NCBI GenBank assembly: GCA_021904315.1
Contig: CM038919.1
Location: forward strand, 5,890,001 to 5,954,000
Origin: Sphagnum magellanicum
Taxonomy: Eukaryota > Streptophyta > Sphagnopsida > Sphagnales > Sphagnaceae
Direction of reading: 5' to 3'
Length of the DNA: 64,000 bases
Shown: positions 1-13,000 of the stretch, one piece after another
Layout of the letters: each line of letters begins with the position of its first letter
How positions within the stretch are numbered: position 1 is the stretch's first letter
The notes under the pieces: model-generated
The model's input: only the letters and a program-made list of their open reading frames with translations
Databases searched by the model: none
What the model was told of the DNA's origin: nothing
Program-made: the position numbers and the translations under genes

Positions 1-880
1 GTTTTTTTCCAATGGTTAAAAATATTTTTGTATTGGTGACTAATTAATGTTGGGCAATCTCAATCTAGTATTTTATTTTCTTCTAATGTTGTTTGTCATG
101 GGTTTTTATGAAAACGTAAGGGTTCTTGTAGTAGGAGTGACCTCGCAAAATTGTGTGCATTTTCTCTTATTGGTTATTGAGACGTTCTTTATGGCATTTT
201 ATGATTGATAGTTGTTTGTTGCCCTTGGATTGAACAACATTAATCCACACTATGGCAGTGTTCAAAGTAGAGGGTACTCCTATTGAGTTTGTTGTCAATG
301 TAGATGAGGATGAGTTTGTAGTTGTTCATGAGCACTAGCTTTGTATGTTTGGTAAGTTTCAAAGTCTTAATGTGATGGTCATGAAAGATATGGATGGAAG
401 TAGTGATCACCTTCAAAAATGTGTGTGGACTGTGTTTGGTTATGAGTGGAAAGTGGATGCAAGTCATTATAAGGTTTGGGGTACCCCTATTCCGCTTATG
501 TTTTGATGTGTTTTGCTTGGTATTGAAAATAATGTCTTTGGTGTCAATTTATCGAATATTTGGGAAATCAAGCAAGAGCCCTTGGACAATATAGTTTTCA
601 CATTGAGTGATTTTTCCTCTAATGATGATGTCATTGAAATTGACTCATGGGTATCCATTCACCATTCCACTGCTAGTGTTGAAAAGTGTGCAATGCCAAT
701 TGCAAGTTGTGAGGAGAATTCAAATGTCACAAAGTCGACTCCACACATTATGTTAAACATTGTTGATGTTTTGTGGGCGTTCAATAAATTTTATTGATGT
801 AAGTCAAAGTTGTGTCATGTAGATTGGAGCTTTATTGTACTATCTAAAGCATCTTCACTTTCATGTATATTCAATGGCAC
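1..880. other. AT-rich stretch without a recognised gene
   Basis: Short open frames occur on both strands but none has a recognisable domain or a long run of coding-like sequence. The plus-strand frame over 513-797 is the longest. It could be an upstream part of the transposase relic that follows, but I cannot show it. Confidence 0.4.
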
Positions 881-899
881 AATTTTGTTTGAATTGCCA

Positions 900-3800
900 C
901 CTTTTGGGGATGTGAATTCTTTTGTTGGTTAGATGCATGGTATGGACAAGAGATTTGATGAACATGTTTGGACTTTTACTAAGATGTCTAACATTAGAAA
1001 CCAATCTGGCATTGTCTCTTGTAAGTCATTGTGTAGTGGTCATTTGCGACGTGAAAATCAACTACGTGTTCAGTTTCTATGTGAATCTTCAAAAAATAAA
1101 ACACATTGGGATGGATCCACCATTTCACAATTTTCACTACGGTGTTTTCTTCATGAAAAATCAACAATACATTGTTTTTATTGCAAGGGAATCCCGTCTT
1201 GTTTTGCAACATGTGTGGCTCACATTTATTACATTCTCCCAAAAAATGTGTTGATGTTTCATGCTTACATTCATTTTGGTCTGCACAATCATCCAATTGC
1301 AAAGGGAGATTATAGGGAATCTATGGAGGTTGTGAAAAAGTTGATTACAGATGAGGTGATGTGAATGCCCAACACCAAAGTTTCCTCAATTCAATTAGTG
1401 GTAAGCAAGGAGTTCTTGTCGCAACACCTTTTTGCAAATGACAATGATACATTTGTGTTGTTGACAAGATTTGCTTTGGCTTTGTCATGGACAAATTCTT
1501 AGTTTTGACCTCACAAAATGTCCGATACACAATAATTAATTTTTGTGTTGTGTTTAGGAGACATGGGTATGTGGATAACATCATGGAGCTAAAAAAAAAA
1601 AGCAGGTATGATTATATCTAGGAGAATGTGTTCATGGGCCAAGGTTTGCCTATAGTGTATTTTTAAAAAATGTCAACATATGGCCTTGCAAATGTTGTTG
1701 ATTTGGTGAGGTGAATGCAACCCGATGGGGACTTCAAGAATGCATGGATCATGTTTAATCACATCAAACGTGTTCAAGAAAGGACTACAATGGCTTGTCA
1801 TGTTTTTGACATGACATATTGTCATGTGATGACTATTGCCATTTGTGACATGTAGTTTAAAGATGCTAATTCGAAATGCCTTATGTTGTCTTCACTTGTG
1901 AAAATGCTTGAAAAGCATGGACTAAAGAATCCAAATTTCAAAAGTTTCATGGCTGACAATGTTCAGGAAAATTGCAATGTAATTCAAAAAAAATTGGATC
2001 GAAGGATGCATGTGTTCTGATTGTTGATAAAGAACACACATGTCTTCTTCACTAAATTCAATTAGGCACACAATGAAATTGATTCGACAAGACCTTCAAA
2101 CAAAATGTAGAAAACTTTGTCATGCCTATCGAAATTGTAAGATAAAAGAGGATGCTTAATCCTTGTTTGCTACCATTCGAGTGTGATGGTATTCTAATGG
2201 AACTGTTACAAAAGAAGGTCTACATCAGTTACATGATTAGCTGGGATTCTGGCATTTTCATTATCAACAAGGAGGAGAATCCATGAAAGAGGTACAAGTC
2301 CTTGCTTTCAATTTCATTTCTAATTGTCTACCTTGTCTCCTTTGTCACTGATACTTACAATTATGTTCTGTGTTTATAGAAGTTCACATTGGACGAGCTG
2401 GTGGATATGTCAACATGTAACTTGGCAAAAATAATGCATCATAAATGGATGCATCAATTTGGGAAAACTAAACAAGATTTGTACATTGCGACTTCTGACA
2501 ATTTGGTTTGAGCTTCCATGCAATCCACAAACTATGTCAAGTACTTGGAAGCTGGATAGAATGGAAGGGGGCCAAACAAAAATGAACTTAAACTTAAAGC
2601 AACAATGCGAAGAAGTTGTGACCCACACAAGTTTGGTAAATATAGAATCTCTAATCCTATATTTTGATCTAAATCTGGACTAAACATGTCATAAAACTAA
2701 TACTAGATAAATTTGTTCATTTAGATATACTCATATCTATTTCAAAATTAAAATCCAATAATGAAAGTATGATAACAAACATCAAAAATAGTAATTATGG
2801 CTATGAAAGTAAAGCTTTTCCAAAAATCAAAGTGTTCTTTTCTCATACTCCATTAAAAATACTCAATGTGCTACAATACTCCCCTTTCTTCTTCTTTTCC
2901 AAAGATATAAAATAGTCCTATGTTGTGTTCAAATTCAAACGATGATAAAACTATGTAATCTAGCTAGTAATTCCTAAAACATTAACTGAGTAAATAGAAA
3001 TATACTAACTATTACCACCAATAACTACTCCTTTAACAAAGTTGGCTACAACGGTTATCACTAGTGGAAATGGCCTTTCTTGCAAAATTCCTCATTTTGA
3101 AGGTGAAGAGGTTTTTGGTTCTTGCAAAAGGCAATTAGATTTGCGACCTAGGTTAGATAGTGATTCACATCAACTTGACAAGGTTAACTTCTTTGTGCCA
3201 AAGCTTGACACTCATTTAGTTTGAGGAAGAATTAGCTTGTCTACCCCACCATCTATAATTATTAGAGCATCTACTAGTGCTTCTAAAGTGCTTTCCAATA
3301 ATGGGAAGGAAATCATGGAGATAGATTGTGAGGACAATCAATGGCATATTGAACATTGCAAAACAATAATGCAATGTTCTACTCTTTAAGCATACACGTA
3401 GGTGAAGTGTATAGTACATGTGTGTAAATCTTCTAAATCTAACACACCTACTCCTACATATTGGTGACAAAGAAAGAAGCCCCATCTTTTGGGTCTAGCA
3501 AAAAAATTACAAAACACCAATTTGGTTTTATGTGAATGACATCAAACAATGTGTCATGGGCACAAAAAGACCACATGTTTTGGATAGAACTATTTGGCCT
3601 TTTCAATGGCCGATGAAATTTGCAACACAACTCAACTAGGATGAGGTGCATAACCTTGAGGATGTGGGATTGTTCTGGCTAAGAAGACTATTCTCATTCC
3701 ATGAGAACTATTTAGCCATTCCAACTTTGAACTTGGATTGCACATTGTCAGGCCTTTGAATTCAGATGTGCACCCAACTAAACAATTTAGGAAACAAATT

Positions 3801-4129
3801 TCTTGATTTCCTCCAAGGATGGACCATGACAATAAGTGGCACACTACACTTCATATGCTTGCCTTTGTGAAGATGCCACCAACATAATTTCCTCCTCCTA
3901 GATATGGAAAAGTTTTTGCAATTGAAACTGATGCATGCCTCCAAATGTGTGTCATTATCAAGTGACAATTGGTGATTTCCCAAGTTGTAGTTGTTTTGAT
4001 TTTGTGAAAATGTCTATGGCTGCACTAGGCAAGAGAGGGAAATGGGTGCATTGCAAGCATTTGTACATCTTTTGCCATGTCATGCATTGTAATCCCAAAT
4101 TACATCCATCAACCTACTTTGAGCTTTGA
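900..4129 (+). pseudogene. Decayed transposase-like gene with a SWIM-type zinc finger (MULE-like candidate)
   Basis: Several coding-like blocks lie in order on the plus strand. The first (about 933-1364) is rich in Cys and His and includes the run FGLHNHPIAKGDY. The second (about 1690-2650) includes MTIAICDM and FKSFMADNVQ and continues in pieces. The last (about 3935-4126) has the pattern C-x-C-x19-C-x-H (CSCFDF followed by VHCKHLY), which fits a SWIM zinc finger. SWIM fingers commonly end MuDR/FAR1-type transposases, so I infer a Mutator-like DNA transposon or a relative. The frame is interrupted many times and no single open frame covers it, so it is a relic. I found no terminal inverted repeats or target-site duplication. 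The link between the blocks rests on order and strand; the family name is a guess. Confidence 0.5.
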
Positions 4130-4789
4130 TGAAGTCTCTAGTATGTTGGCATGAGCTTTTGTCAATCATGCATAATGTTTGGAGTTTTAGCTCATAGTTC
4201 CCTTAGAATATTTACTTTAAACATAGTTTTTGTTCAAATGTGTCGTGTTTCAAAGAACAAAACTTTTGATGGATGCTAGAGACTTCCATGTCGTGGTCGA
4301 CATTGATTATTTCATTATTAACTCTTACAAATGTGCATTGTTTTTTTTTTTGCTTACTTGCTTCATGTATTACTTTGAATGTCAGATTGTAAATCCATCG
4401 TTTTAAAAAAGTTTGTAGACCATAAGTTCACAATTGACAAATGGATGGATTGGTCGAAACTTGTTGTAGGCCAAATCCTTGATGTATTTAATTGGGTACA
4501 CTAAAACTGCATGATTAAAAATCTAGATAAATGGATGCAAATTTGTCATTTTGAAAGGAATATGTAGGTCTCTAATTGAGACCATGTAATCCTTTCATTT
4601 TCATGTTAATGGCTTGGACATTTTTTTCATTATTTTAAGAAATATAGTTTGGATGAAAAAATATCATCCCTACTTTGATGAATGTTATGGATGAAAATAT
4701 TGGTTTTCAAAATTGAGAGTTTGCATTTGAAGGTATAATTTCATTCAAAAAACCTTGGAATTGTTGTAAAAGTTGATGGCCCCTTTTTT

Positions 4790-7700
4790 TGGGCTCATGG
4801 TTCATGGCTTATGTGGTTGCTTCGTTGGTAACTTGTCTATGTCTTACTTGACAATGGTAGCATAATTAGGATACAAGCAGTACCTTGCTTGATGAGCAAG
4901 TGGTACTTTGGTATCCAATTCAATCCTATGTTGAGCAATCTTTGGTGGGACACCTTTTAGGTCTTTGAATGTTTAGGCAAATACATCTTTGAACTCTTTT
5001 AGAAGCTCAATCAGCTGTTTTGTGTAACTAATTCAAGTGCAACATTCATTTTCACATGTTGCACATTTTCTTTGGTGCCCAAATTGATTTTGGTTAGCTA
5101 CTCCTTCTCAGTAATTGTTCAACCAACTATGGTTAAATCTTGTATTCACTCTTGAACAAGTGTCTCATCGATGATCATCTCCCCCACTTTTGGATGAAAG
5201 AAAGTTTCATGTAGGTGTTGTTTGATGGTATTAGGTGGGATATTTAAGTTAACAACTAAAACACATACCAATTCAACAGGTTGTTTTGAAACCGATTTTG
5301 TTATACTAAGATCTAATATGCAAACTAGTTTAGAAACCAATTCAGTATGAGTAGGTACTTCTATGGCTCCCATTGAAAATAGGTCTAACTTTGTGGCAAA
5401 CATCACATCTTCCTCTTCATGTAATATTCCAAAATGGAAATCATAACATATTAAAATTTCTGGTCTTTTGGTTTGAACACCAAGTTTCTTAATAGTAGGT
5501 ATGGTTTTTACTGTACTTGTTCCTTGTATGGTAATAATATTAGTTCCCCAATCATGCCTAATACTTTAACATCTCTCAACCATGGGCATCCTAACAACAT
5601 TGAATAACAAAAGTTTAGAACATTATTATTAATAACTATAAATGTAATTGTATAAGAAATACCATGAACAAATATTTCCAGGTCTCTAATAAGACCAAGT
5701 GGTTTGGCTATGGTTTGATCCACCATATGCAAATTGTAAGGTGCTGGATTAGGCTTTGACAGACTTAATTGTACTTTTAGGTTTTCAATAATGATATTTA
5801 TTCTAGAACCTCCATCAATTAGCACATCATCAATAAAGTTCTTATCAACTTGGACTTGAATCATTGCCATTTGGTGGTCAATAACCACTGTTGCATAGGC
5901 AAGTTTAGGTTGCACTAGCTAAACAAACTTAACTAGTGGGTGCAGTCATAATAAAACGAGCCAAAAAGGATGTTAGATGGGTCTTAAAAATAGTCGAGAT
6001 TGGAGAAATATTTATGTTTTACCATTTAAAACCGTGGAAATCATGGCAAGTTGGTCTTTTTTCATTCATATGAATGTCAAAGAATTCAAACCAAAAATCC
6101 ACTTGATAAAAATTTTAAGTTTAAATTTTGATTTTGGACCTTTGAAAGTGAACACATACTATGTCAAATTGAATTAATTTTGCAAAGGACTATCAAAAGG
6201 ACTCATATAATAAAACAAAATTGATGGGGAAAAAAAAAAGAAAACAAAGACTTATTAACCACATTCAAAAAGCAATCATACCCAAAAATATGTGAAATTC
6301 TAAAACTTTAAAAATTCAAAGAACTTTCCAGAATTTTAAAACTTCAAAAGTTCTTTACCACATATAAATGGGGTATAATGTACATGATGTTTTAAGAAGA
6401 GTTGTAGTTTATTATAAAAGAAACACAAAAATTTAGAAAATCAATTTTGGTTATGATTTGAAATTGTTAACATTTTAAAAGATGAAACATAGGATTTACA
6501 AGGAATCAATTTATTTTTGAAAATTCATATTATTCAGAAATATAAACAAAAAAATGTCATCTACAATTATATGAATTTTTCACAAAAATTTGCAAAAAAA
6601 ACTATTCAAAAATTCATTTGTATGAAAAAGTTTTTTTGGGGCAAAAGGACATGTAATCCTTTTCTAAAATAACGTCATTGTCTCATTTTATTTCATTTGT
6701 GCCCTAGTTTGAAAATGTATCTTTTGATGACTGGAACAATCCTCAAGAGTTGTCCCACTTACTGATTACATATTTTCTCCAAAATTTGAATGTTGATGTC
6801 ACTTAGAATCTCTTCCAAAGTTTTCTCTAGTAATGTTATTTGTGTAATCAACTAAATAGGTTGCTTGCCAATAACCAATTGGCTTACTAGTTTTAGTAAA
6901 TTGGCCCAATTTGAATGAAGCGGTCTATTTAACTCAATGCATGCTTGTGATACTAAATCACTCCCTTGTAGCTCCTTAATAATATGGACAAAATAATCAT
7001 GCATTTGTTCTTTAGTTTGCCAATCAACTGTTGCTTTTGCCTTCACTGATTCACATTCTTTAAGCACCTATTGTTTTGGTACTTTGCTATGTGTGTTATT
7101 AGAATAGTTGTTTCACAATCATGTTATTAGAATGGTTGAAATATCTTTTATCAAAAGATTTTCGTATTTTAGATAATTATTATATTTGGCCACTAGAATA
7201 TGTATCACCTATGTTTTGTTGACAAGTTCATGTTTTAGCCATGTTTAACTTGTTTCCCATACAAAGGTCACAATGACAATGAGCACGAATGATGTGGCAA
7301 TTATTCGAATATTCTGTTGGCAGAGTAAAATATGTTTTTGTTGTCAAATAATATTCTACCACATGGGACATGTCAAAACCAAGGGGTAAGATTTTTAATA
7401 AATATGCTAAAAACATTTTTTGCTTCAAGACATGGGGCACCAACCTTGGTAGATTTCTATATTAATGTTTGATTGAACAAAGACATTGTTGTCAAATGTC
7501 CATGTGGTGAATCCACATGGCAGTGATGACATGAATTTTTGCTGATGTGGCAGAATATACTTTTGTCAGGGTATATTTTGACGTCATTATAATATGTCAA
7601 GGAATATTCCAAATGACAGGATGAAATATAATTGGAATATGCCTTTTTGCTCTTGCTCATAGGTTCACGCTTTTGTTCACACATTCACCAAATAGTAATC

Positions 7701-9003
7701 CCTTGTTGTTAATAGGCATGTTCCATCGAATGGGATTCAAGGATGCATTTGTCATAGTACATCACTTTTGCAAGATTATAGACAAAGACTTATATGTCTT
7801 GATAATTATCAAAAATGTTTCCATGCTTCCATTTTAATTTAACTTAAAAGAAATTTAGAAATGACTAATCAATAAGAGAATTACAAATATTGAAATTTGA
7901 CAACCTAAGAGCATTTATTCAAATAATACGACAAACTCAAACATACCTTTATGTTACAAGAAAATTTTCAAAATGCAATTAATGCATTTGCAATGATGTG
8001 CAACTAATTATCATTTGTAACTAACTTTAATTGTCTTTATAATTATTTTGCACTCTTGACTATTTTTGTAATTATGGAGTCAATTATGACGCACTCCCAA
8101 GCTCTTTGATAAACTCAAATGTGAGTCTAAGGTGAAAACAACGGAAGGATCAGGAGTTGGGGCACGTTCCTTGGCTCGTAGCACTTTTGGGGTAGAGGGG
8201 CATGCTGAAGCTCCAAGATGGGGACTAGGAAGAGTGACAAGCAATTCAATTACTCACATGAACCTGCACAAATTAAACAACAAGTTGGTTAGTGTGTAAT
8301 TGGAACACCTTTGGTGCATGGATGAGCCATGGGCAAACATTGATTCATAAGACTCACCATGACTTGGACTTGGGGGAAGCCATCACCTTCCCTCTTATAT
8401 TAATCTCTATGTTTGGCCATGGGGCCAACACCCAAATGTCATTTTGTCTCAGGACTCTCAAGTTGGAATTTCGAAATTCTTGAAATTGGGACTCCCGCAA
8501 TTTTGGAGGCCCATAATTTTGTGTGCAGACCTCCGATTGACATGAGATTTAAAGCAAATTTATATCCTTTGTTGAGAGTTTTCCAACGATATGTGGCACG
8601 TCACTTTCATGCAAGGAAATTAGGGCAATTCTTAACTTTTAATGGTTGGGAATCAAATTGGCAATTTGACTCCCGACCTTGCTTTTGGCCATAACTTATG
8701 TTTTAAGTGCCCAAATGGGTCATACAAACTCATTTTAAACATCTAAGTTCCAAGAACTTTTCAACAATATAAGGAATTCTTTAATCCAATAAGTTTTAAC
8801 CCTTGCGATTGCCCTCTGAAAATTCGAGAGTTCATCAGGACTCCAACTCCCAAAGTGGGAGCTCACTTGGAAGTGTGAGGGTTCATTCCCTCACACTTTC
8901 CTACACTCCCGGGAACATGAAATGTGACTCTCATGCTTCATTCTTGGCCCGCACCTTTGCCAACCCTTGCCTTGGTCGTGAGCCCAAGGCTAGGGTTGTG
9001 ACA
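4790..9003 (-). mobile_element. Ty3/gypsy LTR retrotransposon fossil, 5' LTR to start of pol
   Basis: Read on the minus strand, a candidate 5' LTR begins near 9003 with TGTCACAACCCTAG, contains a TATA-like AATATAAGAGGG near 8400, and grades into a leader near 8270. Next comes a decayed gag region with no clear frame. An aspartic-protease domain follows at about 5915-5508 (active-site run LIDGGS, later MLLGCPWLRDV), and after it the entry to reverse transcriptase at about 5400-4790. The order gag, protease, reverse transcriptase is that of Ty3/gypsy elements. The rest of pol and the 3' LTR are not visible. It is clearly broken with several disruptions and looks old. The gag assignment is by position only. 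Confidence 0.7.
8270..9003 (-). repeat. Candidate 5' LTR of the gypsy fossil
   Basis: This block is less AT-rich than its surroundings. On the minus strand it starts with TG, carries a TATA-like element, and lies upstream of the protease-bearing region in the right orientation. The inner boundary is approximate. No second copy of this LTR was found in the window, so neither LTR divergence nor a target-site duplication could be read. Confidence 0.5.
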
Positions 9004-9239
9004 AATTACATATGTAACTAATATTTTTTATCTTATATTTTAAGATTTTTTTTATCCATGATAATTTCATATGTCTCATTAATTACAAATGAAACCAAAC
9101 TTAATTACACCACTACGATATCAACATAATCCCTAGTGATATACATAAATGTATTAAAAAACTTTTGAAAGATATATGTATTTTTGCTAAATTTTATTAA
9201 GAATTTAATGAATGCATATTTTCATGGGTGTATTTATAA

Positions 9240-9480
9240 AGTTATATTTAATTTGTAGTTAGGCAAAATAACTACCTACCTACATATGCTAGTCTACCTA
9301 CTTATCAACTAATTGATGATTAATTAATTAAATTATTTTGTTTCTTCATGATTTATTAATTAATAATTTAAAATAAATAAATTAGTTAATTGATTATTAT
9401 ATAAGTACTAATTAATAATTAGTTAGTTAGTCAAGTAGTTGGTTAGTTACTTATCTACTTATTTATAATTTTTTTAAATT
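9240..9480. repeat. Degenerate TTAG/CTAC and TTAATTAA tract
   Basis: The sequence is dominated by imperfect four-base steps such as CTACCTACCTAC, TTAATTAATTAA and TTAGTTAGTTAGT. It resembles the much longer tract at 33.3-33.95 kb. Confidence 0.65.
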
Positions 9481-9499
9481 TAAAAAGAAGACAAAAGAT

Positions 9500-10075
9500 A
9501 TGAGTTAAACTTCCTAATTGCAACTTAATTTATTATTAAATTAAAATTTCAAATTTTATCTCATATGCATTGTCCTTCACTTCCATCTAGGTTCTTATTG
9601 TTGATGAACTCACTATTGCATTTTTATAGATAATTTGAAAAACATTCATAATCATCCCATGTTTTTGCTGCTACAAACAGAGAATTCCTACTTCTTCAAC
9701 TTCTTTGAACAGTCTCCTGAACATGAGTGAGAATGGTGAGAGTTTTTCTTCCATTTATGCTCTTTTATTTGCACTGTGGCACTGAAGGCTTGGTGGAGAT
9801 TGGAAACATCAGAGTATTTCTGTCTGCAGAAACTGAAGGACCTATGGAAAACCAATTCCAACAGCATCTTCTATGCAGCCGGATTGGCAGTTTGTTGAAA
9901 GCTGAATTTCTTAGCCTTAGCGTGTCCTGCCTTGCATAAGATGAGTTATGCAAGCATAGATATTTTAGAGCAAGCTTCTGGTGACAAGAATCTCATGCTG
10001 ACCAGCAGGAAGATGGCTGATTTTGCAGATTGGGTAGTGGTCAACAATATGCTGGCAGTGGACAAACTTCAAGAT
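9500..10075. other. Stretch between the repeat tract and the duplication boundary
   Basis: From about 9660 the sequence is less AT-rich. It has short plus-strand open frames (9727-9939 and 9932-10123), none of which I recognise. It has no counterpart next to the right duplication arm, so it marks the outside of the left arm. Confidence 0.35.
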
Positions 10076-13000
10076 ACCATTGTATCACTATTTTTCCTCC
10101 CCACATCACCAAATCCAAGGTAAACCTTTCAACCCTTTTGGTTGTGCAAGTTCAGTCTTGTTTGAATGGTTGAACCCATATTTTGATACTGCACCAGATG
10201 AGCATAGATGATCTAATTCGTTTGGGAAATTTCAATCTGCTCTGTCATATCCCCCCCCATCGTAGAATCTCCAGGGATTTAAGAAGCTATTAGGGTTCAC
10301 TTGTCTAAGAGGCACATTTTCTGTTATGAACAATCTGAAGCAATTGTGTGGATTTGTACAAAATTTACAGCAATGGGAAACAATTTAAAGCAATTGTGTG
10401 GATCTGTAAGGTTTCCAATTCAGAGGAAAGAGTGATGACCAGGAGAACTAGGCCCACTTTACAAAAGAGGTTAACACATCATCACCATCTTTGGCACACA
10501 CATCAATTCATTACTCAAGGAATAGACAGACTCTGCTAGGTGTTGTTGCTATATTTGATCAGTCATAGAAAGTGTCAAGATGTTGAAAGTGAGACCCTAT
10601 TCTGACTGCACTACCATGACAGTAAACACAATTTTGATTTCACAGAAAGCACATTTTGTCTCCTCAGTAAGAGATTCTGCCAACATCCTTACGTAGCACC
10701 AGCAGCTGCTGAAAATGGCTGCAAATGCCACTTTTTGGATGAGCCCTCTGCCTCTGTGTCATGAAAAAAAATTCCTCCACCAAAAACCTGCCCAATGGCG
10801 TGGATTTCCCGAGCCCTCCACCATGAGCTTTGGGTTGAGCACTTATGTTAAAAATGGTTAATGGTTTTGGGTTCATTACTGCTCATTGGCCAGCCACCAT
10901 GGTTGATCCATGTGTTGCTTCTATTGCTAAGTAAAGAAAATAGACTGTAAGCTATAGTGTTTATGGGTGGGGAGGGGCGAGCACTTATGTTAAAAATGGA
11001 TGTTATGTTTAGTGGTAGCAAGTGGTTTCCAGTGTAACCACTGGAGCTGCTCTAATGGAGATCCACTCACAAGCAGTATCTAGGCCTCTACTCTTTGTCA
11101 ACCACATCCAAAAGAGCATGAAAAGTTATTTCTCCACCCTCACTCATAAACATGGAATATTGTACAATGTATATAGTCAGCATCAGCAAAATATCACCAC
11201 ATAGGTCAATCATTGTGACTGGCCAACCAAAGCTTTTATTTACCCTTTTGAAGAGCACTTTACCCTATATGTAAACTGTACATATGTACAGGACCAAACT
11301 CAGTTTCATGCTCTTTAGAGCTTGAACTTCATCCAAATTACAAATTACAAGCCATTATATTGTTGCCAATGGATCTACTCTTACAGGATTACAAGAAAAT
11401 GTAAGATTAATTTCGCAGCACTCAGAGCAAGCTTAATAATCAGAACCCATTATAAGTTCTCAATTTTGAGATGCTAAAACCATGAGCATGTGAAAATTTT
11501 ATCTCATTCTTGATGCCATAACAAACACATTTATTCACTTATGGAGATTTCTGTACAGGAGAAGGGCTCATCTTTAGACCCTCCTGAGATTTGAGATAGG
11601 GCTCATAGGGCAAATGCAGGTTACTGAAAATTGCCTGAGGGTCTAAAGATATACCCTTTCCTTATATTAAAAATCTTGAAAAAAAATTTGTGTTGATTCA
11701 GTTTAACTGCAAAAGAAAGATTGATAAAGCTAGAAATAAAAAAGAGGTACCATCCAAATTGTGGGATGTACTCTGATAGGCTAGCATGGAATCCTCTGTG
11801 AAAAATTCCATCTTTCCTGTAACATCATTTGCTATGAACTTTGACTGATACTTGAAGGTTGATTATTGCATCTATCCATTTGACTACAATATTTCAGATT
11901 TCTTATTTTCTCTGATGATTTCAGCATATTATTGGTGATGAATTGTTCTCATGAGAAAAAAATGTTACATCTGATGAGGAGAACTAGTATTGCATTATAA
12001 AAGGAGTACAAGTCATGCTTCTCTCAAGGGTTTTTATCCTGGACATCTAAAACAAAACATGTGTTGTTTCATCTGCCTGGAAAGAAAGAAGATTTAGACT
12101 AACATCCACAACATATTTCAGAAATGCTGCAATAAAATTGCAAGACCATATACCCATTGCCATCATTCCCTTGACAAACTCCAAGGCCAAAAATTGAAGA
12201 CTGCACTGATATGCTCTGATCAGAACCAGAGCAGTAGCTCCAGATGTGCAAAGATACCATAATTTAGAAGTACATCCTAGACTCTCCATTTCCGTGCCAC
12301 TATCCCCCTGTACACTTTGGGGTTGACTTGTGCTACAAACAGTTTGACACAGAAGGCAGGCATATTGACTATCTCATGACTGCACAACCTATTATGTGAA
12401 CCATTAGGCAACTGATCATGTGGTGATCACATAATTTCATGTACATCTCCAAGAAAATGTACAATCCATGACAGTTTTCTGAGCTTTCACCGAGGGCTTC
12501 CATGCATCTATGGGCATTTTCTTTGCACATAGCTTGGACCATGCTCCTCAAATCTGTTGTAAGACAACCAGAAGAAGAATAAATACTTACTCATCCACAA
12601 TTCATGAAGAGGCAAAAAATTGCCACAAACTTTGCTGCCAAAGAATACATTTCCTTGAAACTTATCAATAAAAGGAGAAAACCCCTTCAGTACTTTAGAA
12701 AAAGCACAAGATACATCTTCAAAAATGTGAATCTGGTTTACAAAGCATCTTACTCTGATTTGGAGAACCACATTTGCTGAAATGAACCTAGAGAGGCAAG
12801 TATACTACCACCTATCCAAACACTGTGCCACCCAACCAGAAGCATTCAACATGTTAAGCATCAAATTGCAACTTCAAGATGCAATTGCATATTGAAAGAA
12901 ACTTGTCCTGGAATTCCATTCCTGAAAACCACTGTAAACATTTATGAGAGCAATGTACTTCACATTTTTCTGTGATGTGAAACATAGCTCAGAAATACCA

